In this document: positions 6,641-12,888 of the stretch, in pieces
How positions within the stretch are numbered: position 1 is the first letter of the stretch
Layout of the letters: every line of letters starts with the position of its first letter
Assembly: GCA_018830465.1 (NCBI GenBank)
Contig: JAHJSI010000034.1
Location: forward strand, 1-12,888
Direction of reading: 5' to 3'
From: Patescibacteria group bacterium
GTDB lineage: Bacteria > Patescibacteriota > Patescibacteriia > UBA2169
Length of the DNA: 12,888 nucleotides
Made by a program: the position numbers and the translations under genes
The notes under the pieces: model-generated
Told to the model about the DNA's origin: nothing
The model's input: only the letters and a program-made list of their open reading frames with translations
The model's database searches: none

Positions 6641-7030
6641 ATGCAAGAATCAGAACAACGTAAAACTCCTACACAATTAAGAGAAGAGCAAAAAATAGTT
6701 AAAGAAACAGAAGATCTTTCAGAAATGTTTACTGAAGAAATGCTAGAAACAGAAGATGGCCCACCAACAGAAGAAGACATAAAAACACTTTTAGAAATGG
6801 GGGGAGAAAACTCCAAAAAAGAAAAGTTAACTCCAGAAAGAATGAAACAAGCATGGGATAAGTTGTCAGATGTAGAAAAAAAATTTATACTAACGACATC
6901 AGACAAAGTATTTGAAAAAATAATAGCAAAATCTCCAGACAAACAAAAAACTCTAATCATGAGTGGTCTGCGTAAGCTTATAAAAAATAATGATCCTCGC
7001 GCGGCAAAGATAGAAAGAAAAATTATCTAA
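6641..7030 (+). CDS. Highly charged hypothetical protein
   Basis: A 129-residue protein that I do not recognise. The N-terminal half (about 1-60) is dominated by Glu, Lys, Gln and Thr and is likely disordered or a coiled coil (LREEQKIVKETEDLSEMFTE). The second half (about 65-125) looks like a small helical domain: ERMKQAWDKLSDVEKKFILT, then VFEKIIAKSPDKQKT and MSGLRKLIKNN. There is no signal peptide, transmembrane segment or cysteine. It begins 22 bases after the tRNA-Ser and ends 5 bases before the next gene, so the two are probably co-transcribed. It is more AT-rich than its neighbours and has no GCGC until its last codons, as does the GIY-YIG gene. Compatible size, spacing and codon pattern support a real gene. 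Confidence 0.75.
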   Translation: MQESEQRKTPTQLREEQKIVKETEDLSEMFTEEMLETEDGPPTEEDIKTLLEMGGENSKKEKLTPERMKQAWDKLSDVEKKFILTTSDKVFEKIIAKSPDKQKTLIMSGLRKLIKNNDPRAAKIERKII

Positions 7031-7035
7031 ATCAT

Positions 7036-7536
7036 ATGCAAACAAAAACAGAACCTGCCTCGCCGTCAGGCGGGTCCCACATATCATGGAAAATACCAGA
7101 ATACAGGGAACACTCGCGTTCCAAAAAATGGTACATTATCGCTGGAATAATATTAGCACTTTTACTCTTTTACGCGGTAATGACATCTAATTTCTTATTC
7201 GCGATAATATTGATTGTCGCTGGAATAACTTTTTCTCTGCATGACAGAAACAAAGCTGATGAAATTGATTTTGATATTCAGGAAAATGGAATCATGCTTG
7301 GAAATAAAAAATATTCATACAATGATTTTAAAAGCTTTTGGATGTATTATGAGCCAGATGAAGCAAAAACTTTATTCTTGGAATTTAAAAATAAAATAAG
7401 GCCCCGGCTTTCTGTTCCGCTTTTAAACAAAAACCCCCTAAAAATCCGCGCTATCCTGCTGAAATACCTGCCAGAAGACGTTGAAAAAGAAAATGAACCG
7501 CTTAGCGAGCAATTATCGCGCCTGTTAAAATTGTAA
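7036..7536 (+). CDS. Two-helix membrane protein of CPR type, with a palindrome-encoded N-terminal insert
   Basis: A 166-residue protein. Two adjacent transmembrane helices lie at about 33-49 (YIIAGIILALLLFYAV) and 52-67 (FLFAIILIVAGITFSL), forming a hairpin. The N-terminus (ISWKIPEYREHSRSKKWY) and the C-terminal domain (about 70-166) face the same side, probably the cytoplasm. The C-terminal part has a PH-like beta pattern: IDFDIQENGIMLGNKKYSYNDFKSFW. It ends with PLSEQLSRLLKL. From memory this is a common uncharacterised membrane protein in Parcubacteria with no known role. Residues 7-14 (PASPSGGS) are encoded by a GC-rich palindrome at 7054-7074 and look like an insert ahead of the conserved ISWK start. 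The stop codon is directly followed by tRNA-Arg with no spacer. Confidence 0.85.
   Translation: MQTKTEPASPSGGSHISWKIPEYREHSRSKKWYIIAGIILALLLFYAVMTSNFLFAIILIVAGITFSLHDRNKADEIDFDIQENGIMLGNKKYSYNDFKSFWMYYEPDEAKTLFLEFKNKIRPRLSVPLLNKNPLKIRAILLKYLPEDVEKENEPLSEQLSRLLKL
7054..7074. repeat. GC-rich palindrome inside the 7036 coding sequence
   Basis: CCTGCCT (7054-7060) pairs with AGGCGGG (7068-7074), six Watson-Crick pairs and one T-G, around a 7-base loop. It is in frame, contributing residues PASPSGG near the N-terminus of the membrane protein. It is far more GC-rich than its surroundings and shares the CCTGCC/GGCAGG word with the palindrome before recG (7633-7667). Confidence 0.7.
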
Positions 7537-7613
7537 GTCCTCGTAGCTCAGCTGGATAGAGCGCAAGCTTGCGGAGCTTGAGGTCGTCGGTTCAAATCCG
7601 GCCGAGGACACCA
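7537..7613 (+). tRNA. tRNA-Arg (anticodon GCG)
   Basis: The acceptor stem GTCCTCG pairs perfectly with CGAGGAC, the discriminator is A and CCA is encoded (7611-7613). The D arm is GCTC, loop AGCTGGATA, GAGC, with the A20 typical of tRNA-Arg. The anticodon stem CAAGC/GCTTG closes the loop TTGCGGA, giving anticodon GCG at 7571-7573 (codons CGC and CGU). The T arm is GTCGG, loop TTCAAAT, CCGGC. Most bacteria read these codons with an ACG anticodon edited to inosine, so GCG is unusual. Its first base directly follows the stop of the membrane-protein gene, so it is probably cut from a longer transcript. Confidence 0.95.
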
Positions 7614-7632
7614 CCCTTCGCTCTGGGTACCC

Positions 7633-7667
7633 GCCTGCCAAAGCTATGCTTTGCATTGCGGGCAGGC
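7633..7667. repeat. GC-rich stem-loop between tRNA-Arg and recG
   Basis: GCCTGCC (7633-7639) pairs perfectly with GGCAGGC (7661-7667). A nested stem AAAGC (7640-7644) pairs with GCTTT (7648-7652) around the loop TAT, leaving a one-sided bulge (7653-7660). Just before it ACCC/GGGT can form a smaller stem around 7612-7628. There is no T-run, so it is not a standard terminator, and recG probably continues from the upstream transcript. An ATG inside it (7646) is in frame with recG and could mislead start calling. Confidence 0.75.
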
Positions 7668-7702
7668 AGAGCTACGTGTGGTCTGCGACCATCTTTCTTA
7701 AC

Positions 7703-9793
7703 ATGGCAGTACACTTATCAACGCCAATTCATAAACTCACTCGGGTGGGCAAAGTTACCAGTGAAAGGCTGGCAAAACTTGGCATTCAAAATGTCAAAGA
7801 TCTGCTTGAGCATTATCCTTCCCGTTTTGAAGATTATTCTGAAAAGCTTTCTTTAAACCAATTAGCTGAACACCAAATTGGATCTGTTTTTGGCGTGATA
7901 AAAAGCATTGAAACTAAAAAAACGCCGCGCAAAAAAATGCAGATTACTGAATGCTATTTAGACGACAGCAAAGGAACCATAAAAATAATCTGGTTTAATC
8001 AGCCATATATAGCGCAAACTCTGCGCGAAGGAGACATGATATCTGTCGCCGGAAAAATTGAGCAGGATTTTAATGGTTTCGTCATAAAAAATCCAAACTA
8101 TGAAAAAGCCCTTGCTGATGAAGATTTCCTGCACACGTCGCGCCTGGTTCCGATATATCCGGCAACAGCTGGAATCACGCAAAAACAAATTAGATTTTTA
8201 ATGCATCAAGCGCTTGAAGCTGTGGATGAATTTAAGGATTTTCTGCCCGGCAAAATCAAAGAGAAAGCGCGTCTTTCAGACAAGAACACCGCGATAAAGA
8301 AAGTGCATCTTCCAGCTTCTTCAAAAGAATATTTAGATTCAGCGCGCAGATTAAAGTTTGAAGAGCTATTTTTAATCCAGCTTATCACGGAACAATCACG
8401 CAAAAAATTGCGCGCGCAAAACGCTCCAAAAATTGAATTCAAAGAACAAGCCACGAAAAACCTTGTTAATTCGCTTCCATTCAAACTTACTGACGACCAG
8501 CGAAAACAGAGCTGGCAGATTCTGAAGGACATGCAAAAAAAGGAGCCAATGAACCGGCTTTTGCAGGGAGAAGTTGGAAGCGGAAAAACAGTTGTAGCCG
8601 CGATTGCCGCTTTAAACGCGGCAGAATCAGGATTTCAAACAGCTCTTATGGCGCCAACTGAAATACTGGCTTTCCAGCATTATGAAACAATTACAAATAT
8701 TTTTCCTGACAGGCCGATTGCCCTGCTGACAAGCAAATACGCGCGCGCTTCAACAAATCCAAACGCATCGCGCGCGATTATTAAAAAAGAAATTTCTGAT
8801 GGAAAAATTGACATCATTATCGGCACGCACGCAATAATACAAAAAGACATAAATTTCAACAAGCTAGGGCTGGTTATAATTGATGAACAGCATAGATTCG
8901 GCGTTGAGCAGCGCAAAGCGCTCAAATGTAAAAACGCCCCGCTAGGGCGTCTCTCTCTCGCATCCACCCCTCATTTTCTATCAATGACAGCAACGCCTAT
9001 TCCCCGCTCTTTAGCTCTGACTTTATACAGCGACCTTGATATTTCTTCCATAAGACAAATGCCTTTTGGACGAAAACCTATTCAAACAAAGGTTGTTGAA
9101 GAAAAAAACAGGCCAAAAGCATATGAATTTATAAAACAAAAAATATCGCAAGGAAGGCAAATTTTTGTCATCTGCCCTTTGATTGAGGAATCTGACGCTT
9201 TAGGAATAAAGTCCGCGACTGAAGAATTTGAAAAACTGAAAAAAGCCGTCTTTTCCAGCATAAGCATTGGATTGCTCCACGGGCGCATGAAGCACAATGA
9301 AAAAGAGCGCGTGATGTCTGAATTCAAAAATAACAATATAAGCATACTTGTTTCAACCGCTGTTGTTGAGGTCGGAATTGATGTTCCTAACGCAAGCATT
9401 ATGATAATAGAAGGCGCGGACAGATTCGGATTAGCGCAATTGCATCAATTCAGAGGCAGAGTCGGCAGGAGCTCTGAACAATCATATTGCTTTTTATTTA
9501 CTGACTCTCAAAACGCGCAAACCAAGAACAGGATGCAGTCATTCGTAAACGCGCGCGACGGCTTTGAAATCGCTGAACTGGATTTGCAATTGCGCGGACC
9601 AGGCCAAATCTATGGAACAGCGCAGTCAGGCAGATTTGAGGATTTAAAAATCGCGCGGCTGACTGATGCTGGCTTGATCAGCGAAACAAAAAAATACGCC
9701 CAAGACTTGCTTGATAATGATCCGAATTTAGGCGCGCACGCGCAAATAAAATTTGAAATTGAAAAGCGCGCCCAAGAACTGCATTTTGAATGA
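7703..9793 (+). CDS. recG: ATP-dependent DNA helicase RecG
   Basis: A 696-residue RecG, the usual length. RecG remodels stalled replication forks and Holliday junctions in the cytoplasm. The N-terminal wedge/OB region starts with a helix-hairpin-like segment (TRVGKVTSERLAKLGIQNVKDLLEHYPSRFEDY) and continues through MISVAGKIEQDFNGFVIKNP. Superfamily 2 helicase motifs follow: GEVGSGKT (about 288-295), APTEILAFQHY, DEQHRFGVEQR (DEQH near 394), SMTATPIPRSLALTLYSDLDIS, VSTAVVEVGIDVPNAS and QLHQFRGRVGR (near 580). ATG 7703 is chosen because RecG-like sequence begins there; the longer frame from 7646 adds 19 residues read from a stem-loop. No Shine-Dalgarno sequence is visible. Between the DEQH block and the TATP motif a stretch (CKNAPLGRLSLAST) looks several residues longer than usual and overlaps a palindrome. 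It converges with radA, with 5 bases between stops. Confidence 0.96.
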   Translation: MAVHLSTPIHKLTRVGKVTSERLAKLGIQNVKDLLEHYPSRFEDYSEKLSLNQLAEHQIGSVFGVIKSIETKKTPRKKMQITECYLDDSKGTIKIIWFNQPYIAQTLREGDMISVAGKIEQDFNGFVIKNPNYEKALADEDFLHTSRLVPIYPATAGITQKQIRFLMHQALEAVDEFKDFLPGKIKEKARLSDKNTAIKKVHLPASSKEYLDSARRLKFEELFLIQLITEQSRKKLRAQNAPKIEFKEQATKNLVNSLPFKLTDDQRKQSWQILKDMQKKEPMNRLLQGEVGSGKTVVAAIAALNAAESGFQTALMAPTEILAFQHYETITNIFPDRPIALLTSKYARASTNPNASRAIIKKEISDGKIDIIIGTHAIIQKDINFNKLGLVIIDEQHRFGVEQRKALKCKNAPLGRLSLASTPHFLSMTATPIPRSLALTLYSDLDISSIRQMPFGRKPIQTKVVEEKNRPKAYEFIKQKISQGRQIFVICPLIEESDALGIKSATEEFEKLKKAVFSSISIGLLHGRMKHNEKERVMSEFKNNNISILVSTAVVEVGIDVPNASIMIIEGADRFGLAQLHQFRGRVGRSSEQSYCFLFTDSQNAQTKNRMQSFVNARDGFEIAELDLQLRGPGQIYGTAQSGRFEDLKIARLTDAGLISETKKYAQDLLDNDPNLGAHAQIKFEIEKRAQELHFE
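8934..8950. repeat. Small GC-rich palindrome inside recG
   Basis: ACGCCC (8934-8939) pairs perfectly with GGGCGT (8945-8950) around a 5-base loop. It encodes residues within CKNAPLGRLSLAST, a linker between helicase motifs that appears longer than in the RecG proteins I can recall. The short stem makes it the weakest of the intragenic palindromes. Confidence 0.5.
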
Positions 9794-9798
9794 AAAAA

Positions 9799-11109
9799 TT
9801 ATTTTTTTATTCCAAGCATGCCCAGCGCCTCTGATATGTGGCGAATGCTTTTTGGAGTATATAAATTTTTAAATCCAAGCCGCTCTGCTTCGCGCGCCCT
9901 GTCTTCAAAATGAGAAACAGGCCTTACTTCCCCTGATAATCCTATTTCTCCGATTGCCACGGATAACGAAGGCATTGGCTGATTTGACAATGATGAAGCT
10001 ATCGCCAGGCAGGCGGCTAAATCCAAGGCAGGATCTTTTGTCTTAAGGCCTGCCACTATATTTAAAAATACGTCTTGATTGTCTAATTTTAATCCTCCCC
10101 GCCTTTGCAATACCGCGAGAAGCAGTTCTAAGCGAGATAGGTCAAATCCGCTTGTCGCGCGCTTTGGATATCCATACGGCGTCTTATTGGTCAAAGCTTG
10201 GATTTCAATTAAAAAAGGGCGAGACCCTTCCATTATCACGCTCACAACTGATCCGGTGGAATTATCCTGGCGCTTGCGCAAAAATAATTCAGACGGATTT
10301 TTAACCTCTTTCAACCCCTGCTCTGACATTGTGAACACGCCAACTTGATTAGTCGCGCCAAATCTATTTTTTGTGCACCGCAAAAGCCGATACTCATGGA
10401 ATTTATCTCCTTCTAAATATAAAACAACGTCAACCATGTGCGCCAGAGCTTGGGGCCCGGCCGCGTATCCTTCTTTTGTCACGTGCCCTATGGTTATAAT
10501 AGCCGTGTTTTCTTGTTTCGCTGTTTGAAGCAATTGAGAAGAGCAGGCGCGGACTTGATTAATATTGCCGGCAGAACCTTCAACATCTTCATCAGAAATT
10601 GCCTGAATTGAATCAACTATCACAAGCGCGGGCTTGGATTTTTTAATACTCGCGATTATGTTTTTTATGCTAGTATCAGCCAAAAACTCTAAATTTTTTG
10701 AATCCAGATTAAGCCTGTTTATGCGCATTCCAATCTGGTCAACTGATTCTTCTCCAGCAATATATAGCAGTAAACCACTCGCTTTGCTCGGGCACACTGC
10801 AGGCACCGAATCAGCATCACCAATAGAACACGCAATCTGCAGAACCAAAGTTGATTTCCCTATTCCAGGATCTCCTGCGAGCAATACAAAAGAGCCGGGC
10901 ACAATCCCGCCTCCTAACACATTATTTATTTCGTTAATCTTGATTGCGATCCTTTGTATGGATGGCTTTGAGCTGTGCTTCACTGTTTTTTGAGAAACGC
11001 GCCCATTGCCTTCTTGTTGAGAAATGCTCCCCCATTTATCGCATTCATCGCATTGCCCCTGCCATTTTGTGTATTGAGAATCACAATAAGAACATATATA
11101 TAAGCTCAT
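9799..11109 (-). CDS. radA: DNA repair protein RadA (Sms)
   Basis: A 436-residue RadA, a RecA-like ATPase that promotes branch migration in recombination. The N-terminal zinc finger has C6/C9 and C20/C23 (CSYC and CDEC). The ATPase core has Walker A GDPGIGKST (79-87), Walker B ALVIVDSIQ (161-169) and the RadA signature KNRFG (247-251). The C-terminal Lon-like domain (about 280-430) includes RATSGFDLSRLELLLAVLQR and GEIGLSGEVRPV. Between the helix after Walker A and the strand LLYIAGEES there is an in-frame insert of about 15 residues (97-113, with DADSVPAVCPSKASG). It coincides with a palindrome and is normally a short turn. The start ATG shares its A with the stop of the upstream DsbA-like gene (TAATG), implying translational coupling. 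It ends 5 bases from the recG stop. Confidence 0.96.
   Translation of the reverse strand: MSLYICSYCDSQYTKWQGQCDECDKWGSISQQEGNGRVSQKTVKHSSKPSIQRIAIKINEINNVLGGGIVPGSFVLLAGDPGIGKSTLVLQIACSIGDADSVPAVCPSKASGLLLYIAGEESVDQIGMRINRLNLDSKNLEFLADTSIKNIIASIKKSKPALVIVDSIQAISDEDVEGSAGNINQVRACSSQLLQTAKQENTAIITIGHVTKEGYAAGPQALAHMVDVVLYLEGDKFHEYRLLRCTKNRFGATNQVGVFTMSEQGLKEVKNPSELFLRKRQDNSTGSVVSVIMEGSRPFLIEIQALTNKTPYGYPKRATSGFDLSRLELLLAVLQRRGGLKLDNQDVFLNIVAGLKTKDPALDLAACLAIASSLSNQPMPSLSVAIGEIGLSGEVRPVSHFEDRAREAERLGFKNLYTPKSIRHISEALGMLGIKK
10767..10800. repeat. Palindrome inside radA, encoding an extra loop
   Basis: GCAGT (10767-10771) pairs with ACTGC (10796-10800). A symmetric three-base internal loop follows, then CC (10775-10776) with GG (10791-10792), around a GC-rich apex containing GCTTTGC. 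It lies within the codons for radA residues 97-113, the part of the ATPase core that appears inserted relative to other RadA proteins. The frame is kept. Confidence 0.6.
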
Positions 11110-11735
11110 TATTTTGAAATCGCGTTTAATATCGCTCTCTCTATATCTTCAAATTCCACCACCCCAACTAATGCCACATCTCCTATGACAATGGTTGGCG
11201 TTGTGTTTATTCCTAATGCCTGTGCTTCCTGAAAATCTCTTTCAACTAAGGCGGATATTGTATCATCTAACATACATGACGTAAAGCCGGCAATATCAAG
11301 ACTTAGCGCGCGCGCTCCAGTTTCAAAAGAAACAGGCGCTAAAACGTTCTGGTTCTCAAAAATCCAATCATGATATTCCCAGAACTTTCCTTGTTCATGG
11401 GCGCATCTGGCCGCGATTGCCGCGTCGCGCGACGATTGCGCTAAAAACGGAAAATCTTTCCAAACATGCCGGGCTTGCGATGAATATTTTTCCATAATGA
11501 GCCGCATAATAGGGCGCATTGCTTTGCATGACGCACATGAAAAATCAGCATACTCATATATTGCTAATTCACCTTGCCCTTTAGAAGGGCTTTCATTATA
11601 AAGCAACGGCCTGGTAATGCCTGAAAAATCAAATTCAGATCTCTTATCCGCCCTATTGCGCGCCAAATCAATGCCGAAAAAAAGAATTACTAGCGCTCCT
11701 AAAGATAATAATATTATAATAATTTTGTTATTCAT
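11109..11735 (-). CDS. Membrane-anchored DsbA-like thiol-disulfide oxidoreductase
   Basis: A 208-residue thioredoxin-fold protein of the DsbA/BdbD-like (Thioredoxin_4) group. An uncleaved N-terminal helix (about 4-21, KIIIILLSLGALVILFFG) anchors it outside the membrane. The active site is C67-A-S-C70 within YEYADFSCASCKAM. The cis-proline loop is NTTPTIVIG (Pro180). A second cysteine pair (C111 in AARCAHEQG, C154 in FTSCMLDD) matches the structural pair seen in this subfamily, and GKFWEYHDWIFENQ is a typical helical-domain segment. It should oxidise or isomerise cysteines of exported proteins. The propeller protein upstream (two cysteines in its visible part) and the secreted protein at 654-2033 (two cysteines once mature) are plausible clients. 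It overlaps radA by one base, and a long palindrome fills most of the gap to the upstream gene. Confidence 0.93.
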   Translation of the reverse strand: MNNKIIIILLSLGALVILFFGIDLARNRADKRSEFDFSGITRPLLYNESPSKGQGELAIYEYADFSCASCKAMRPIMRLIMEKYSSQARHVWKDFPFLAQSSRDAAIAARCAHEQGKFWEYHDWIFENQNVLAPVSFETGARALSLDIAGFTSCMLDDTISALVERDFQEAQALGINTTPTIVIGDVALVGVVEFEDIERAILNAISK

Positions 11736-11744
11736 AGCAGATAA

Positions 11745-11819
11745 AAAGCCATAGAGCCGTAAGCCGTAAAGCCATAGATTCTTGGCGAGCCGACTATGGC
11801 TTTATGGCTCTATGGCTTT
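11745..11819. repeat. Long palindrome of AGCC(A/G)TA units, copy 2
   Basis: The left arm (11745-11777) and right arm (11794-11819) pair around a 16-base loop. The outer 14 bases and the inner 10 bases match perfectly; the left arm has one extra 7-base unit, a bulge, showing that unit number varies. It belongs to the same family as 552-624. It occupies nearly all of the 95 bases between the propeller-protein stop and the DsbA-like gene start, ending 9 bases before that ATG. There is no T-run. A weak GATAAT on the minus strand at 11830-11835 could be a -10 for the downstream gene. Confidence 0.88.
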
Positions 11820-11830
11820 AAGGCTGTCCA

Positions 11831-12888
11831 TTATCTTAATTGCATCCTATGTATTTGCCCTGATAATCGGTCCGTAAAGTACAATTCTGTCCCATCATCG
11901 GAAATCATCATATTTTCAATAGTAAATGAAGCTCTGGAATCTGTCTGCGGAAAAGCGATTGGAGCTGAAGAATTATTTATTAAATCAATCTTATAAATCG
12001 TGTCCGCGACTGCTTCAACTTGCTCGCGGAATATCCCGCTTCCTTGGTCCAGATACTGCGGAACAGCGCAATACACATAATCCTCGCTTTCAAACACGCA
12101 CTTATCCGGCCATGTCTGAATTTTCAAAGACCTGTTTCCTAATCCAATATTATCGCCTTCCGCGCCCGCGATATATAAAACAGGATTATAGTTTGTTGAT
12201 TCATTATACACGCTGTAGAGAACCTGCTTGCCTGTCGGAGACCATGAGTGCTCAAATCCTATGCCATTTGTCTGCAAAGACAGGAAGTTTTCATTGTTAA
12301 ATCCAATAAAAAATACTTCTTCTCCAGCAGATGAGGTCGGCTCCCTAAATGTTGCCACAACCTGGTTATTCGGAGACCAGTCAACTTTTACGTTTCTAGA
12401 TTCTCTTCCTAAAGCCTGAATTAATTCTTGGCCTTGTCCATCTGGAGAAGACGTTATAATCCACCTGTCGTCTTCCGCTTCTCCTATGTATTCATACGCC
12501 AATTGCTTATCATCAGGAGAAAACGTGAACTCTTGGGCTTCTTTCGGCAAAGTGGCCCGCTGTCCCGTGTTAAAATTATAATAAATATTAGAGCCGTCTG
12601 GAAATTCCAAAATAGCGCTGTCTCCGCTGTTTGACCAGGCCACATTATCCACGTTGCGGAAAATTTCATCTGACAAAGCATATGGCTTGCCTGTTGAGGA
12701 TAAAGTATAGAATTTTTCATCTCTCCAGTCATAGTAATTAAATTTTCCGCTGTTTGTCATAGAGCTGAAATCAGCCCTGTTTTCAGTAACCGCGGCAACT
12801 CTTGTCGCTCCTCCTGCTGCGACAATATCAGGCCCTTCAGGCTCTGCTGGTTCTGGAACAAGAGAGGTTGGACGACCTTCATCATCAA
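11831..12888 (-). CDS. TolB/WD40-like beta-propeller protein, C-terminal part (cut by right edge)
   Basis: The frame is open from the right edge (351 complete codons visible plus stop), so the N-terminus is outside; the first in-window ATG at 12760 is internal. The visible part starts with a Pro/Glu-rich linker (LVPEPAEPEGPD), then repeated propeller blades: VAWSNSGDSAILEF, FTFSPDDKQLAYEY, VDWSPNNQVVATF, HSWSPTGKQVLYSV and MISDDGTELYFTD. The 'WSP.G..I.Y' form is that of PD40/TolB-like blades. Only two cysteines are visible, in DKCVFESEDYVYCAV, 10 residues apart between them. The linker suggests a membrane anchor followed by an exported propeller, as is common in these bacteria; this is inference. 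It is followed by the 11745-11819 palindrome and the DsbA-like gene on the same strand. The ligand is unknown. Confidence 0.88.
   Translation of the reverse strand, partial: DDEGRPTSLVPEPAEPEGPDIVAAGGATRVAAVTENRADFSSMTNSGKFNYYDWRDEKFYTLSSTGKPYALSDEIFRNVDNVAWSNSGDSAILEFPDGSNIYYNFNTGQRATLPKEAQEFTFSPDDKQLAYEYIGEAEDDRWIITSSPDGQGQELIQALGRESRNVKVDWSPNNQVVATFREPTSSAGEEVFFIGFNNENFLSLQTNGIGFEHSWSPTGKQVLYSVYNESTNYNPVLYIAGAEGDNIGLGNRSLKIQTWPDKCVFESEDYVYCAVPQYLDQGSGIFREQVEAVADTIYKIDLINNSSAPIAFPQTDSRASFTIENMMISDDGTELYFTDRLSGQIHRMQLR

Noticed and set aside
6416..6646. Minus-strand frame reading AERVGFEPTDPFTGQH across the tRNA-Ser
   Set aside because: This is the antisense translation of a tRNA gene, a known source of spurious database proteins; the tRNA and the GIY-YIG gene explain the sequence.
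6484..6960. Minus-strand 158-codon frame reading RRGWDSNPRTLLQ
   Set aside because: It is antisense to the 6641 gene and the tRNA-Ser; the WDSNPR phrase is another tRNA antisense artefact.
7646..7702. Upstream ATG extension of recG (19 residues)
   Set aside because: The extension is read from the stem-loop at 7633-7667 and does not resemble the RecG N-terminus.
1..12888. CRISPR array, rRNA, transposase or integrase gene
   Set aside because: No regularly spaced direct repeats, rRNA segments or recombinase motifs were seen on either strand.

Overview
The window looks like a piece of a small-genome Candidate Phyla Radiation (Patescibacteria, most likely Parcubacteria-type) chromosome. The grounds are a moderately AT-rich sequence with many GCGC islands, tightly packed genes, no visible Shine-Dalgarno sequence at any of ten start codons, and exported proteins with the low-complexity, 'GYAW.SN.GW.NF'-repeat style that recurs in those bacteria. 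This assignment rests on protein style and gene content, not on a marker gene.

Layout. 1-542 (minus) is the N-terminal part of an exported protein that runs off the left edge. 654-2033 (minus) is a secreted surface protein. Facing away from it, 2199-6079 (plus) holds a membrane-anchored DUF5666-like protein, a ClpC-type AAA+ unfoldase and a ComF-type phosphoribosyltransferase that overlaps clpC. From 6123 to 6618 two tRNA-Ser(GCT) copies flank a small GIY-YIG nuclease gene. The first copy is broken: its T loop carries two tandem perfect hairpins and its 3' end is shortened. The second is intact. Next come a charged hypothetical protein (6641-7030), a two-helix membrane protein (7036-7536), a tRNA-Arg(GCG) starting at the very next base (7537-7613), and recG (7703-9793). 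On the minus strand, converging on recG with only 5 bases between stops, lies a block of a TolB/WD40-like beta-propeller protein (partial at the right edge), a DsbA-like thiol oxidoreductase and radA. The last two share a one-base stop/start overlap.

The genes fall into two themes. One is DNA and protein maintenance: RecG branch migration, RadA recombination, ClpC unfolding and ComF. The other is the cell envelope: two exported proteins, the anchored DUF5666-like protein, the DsbA-like oxidoreductase and the propeller. The mature secreted 654-2033 protein and the visible part of the propeller each have exactly two cysteines, which would suit oxidation by the DsbA-like enzyme.

The most interesting layer lies in the DNA rather than in the genes. 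Short GC-rich palindromes sit inside a tRNA, inside the coding sequences of recG, radA and the 7036 gene, and just before recG. They resemble the protein-coding palindromic elements known from Rickettsia. Separately, long palindromes fill the untranslated space directly upstream of all three minus-strand exported-protein genes whose starts are visible. Two of these share the repeat unit RAGCCRTA and stop 9 bases before the ATG. Two lie just downstream of an identical TGGTATAAT extended -10 motif.
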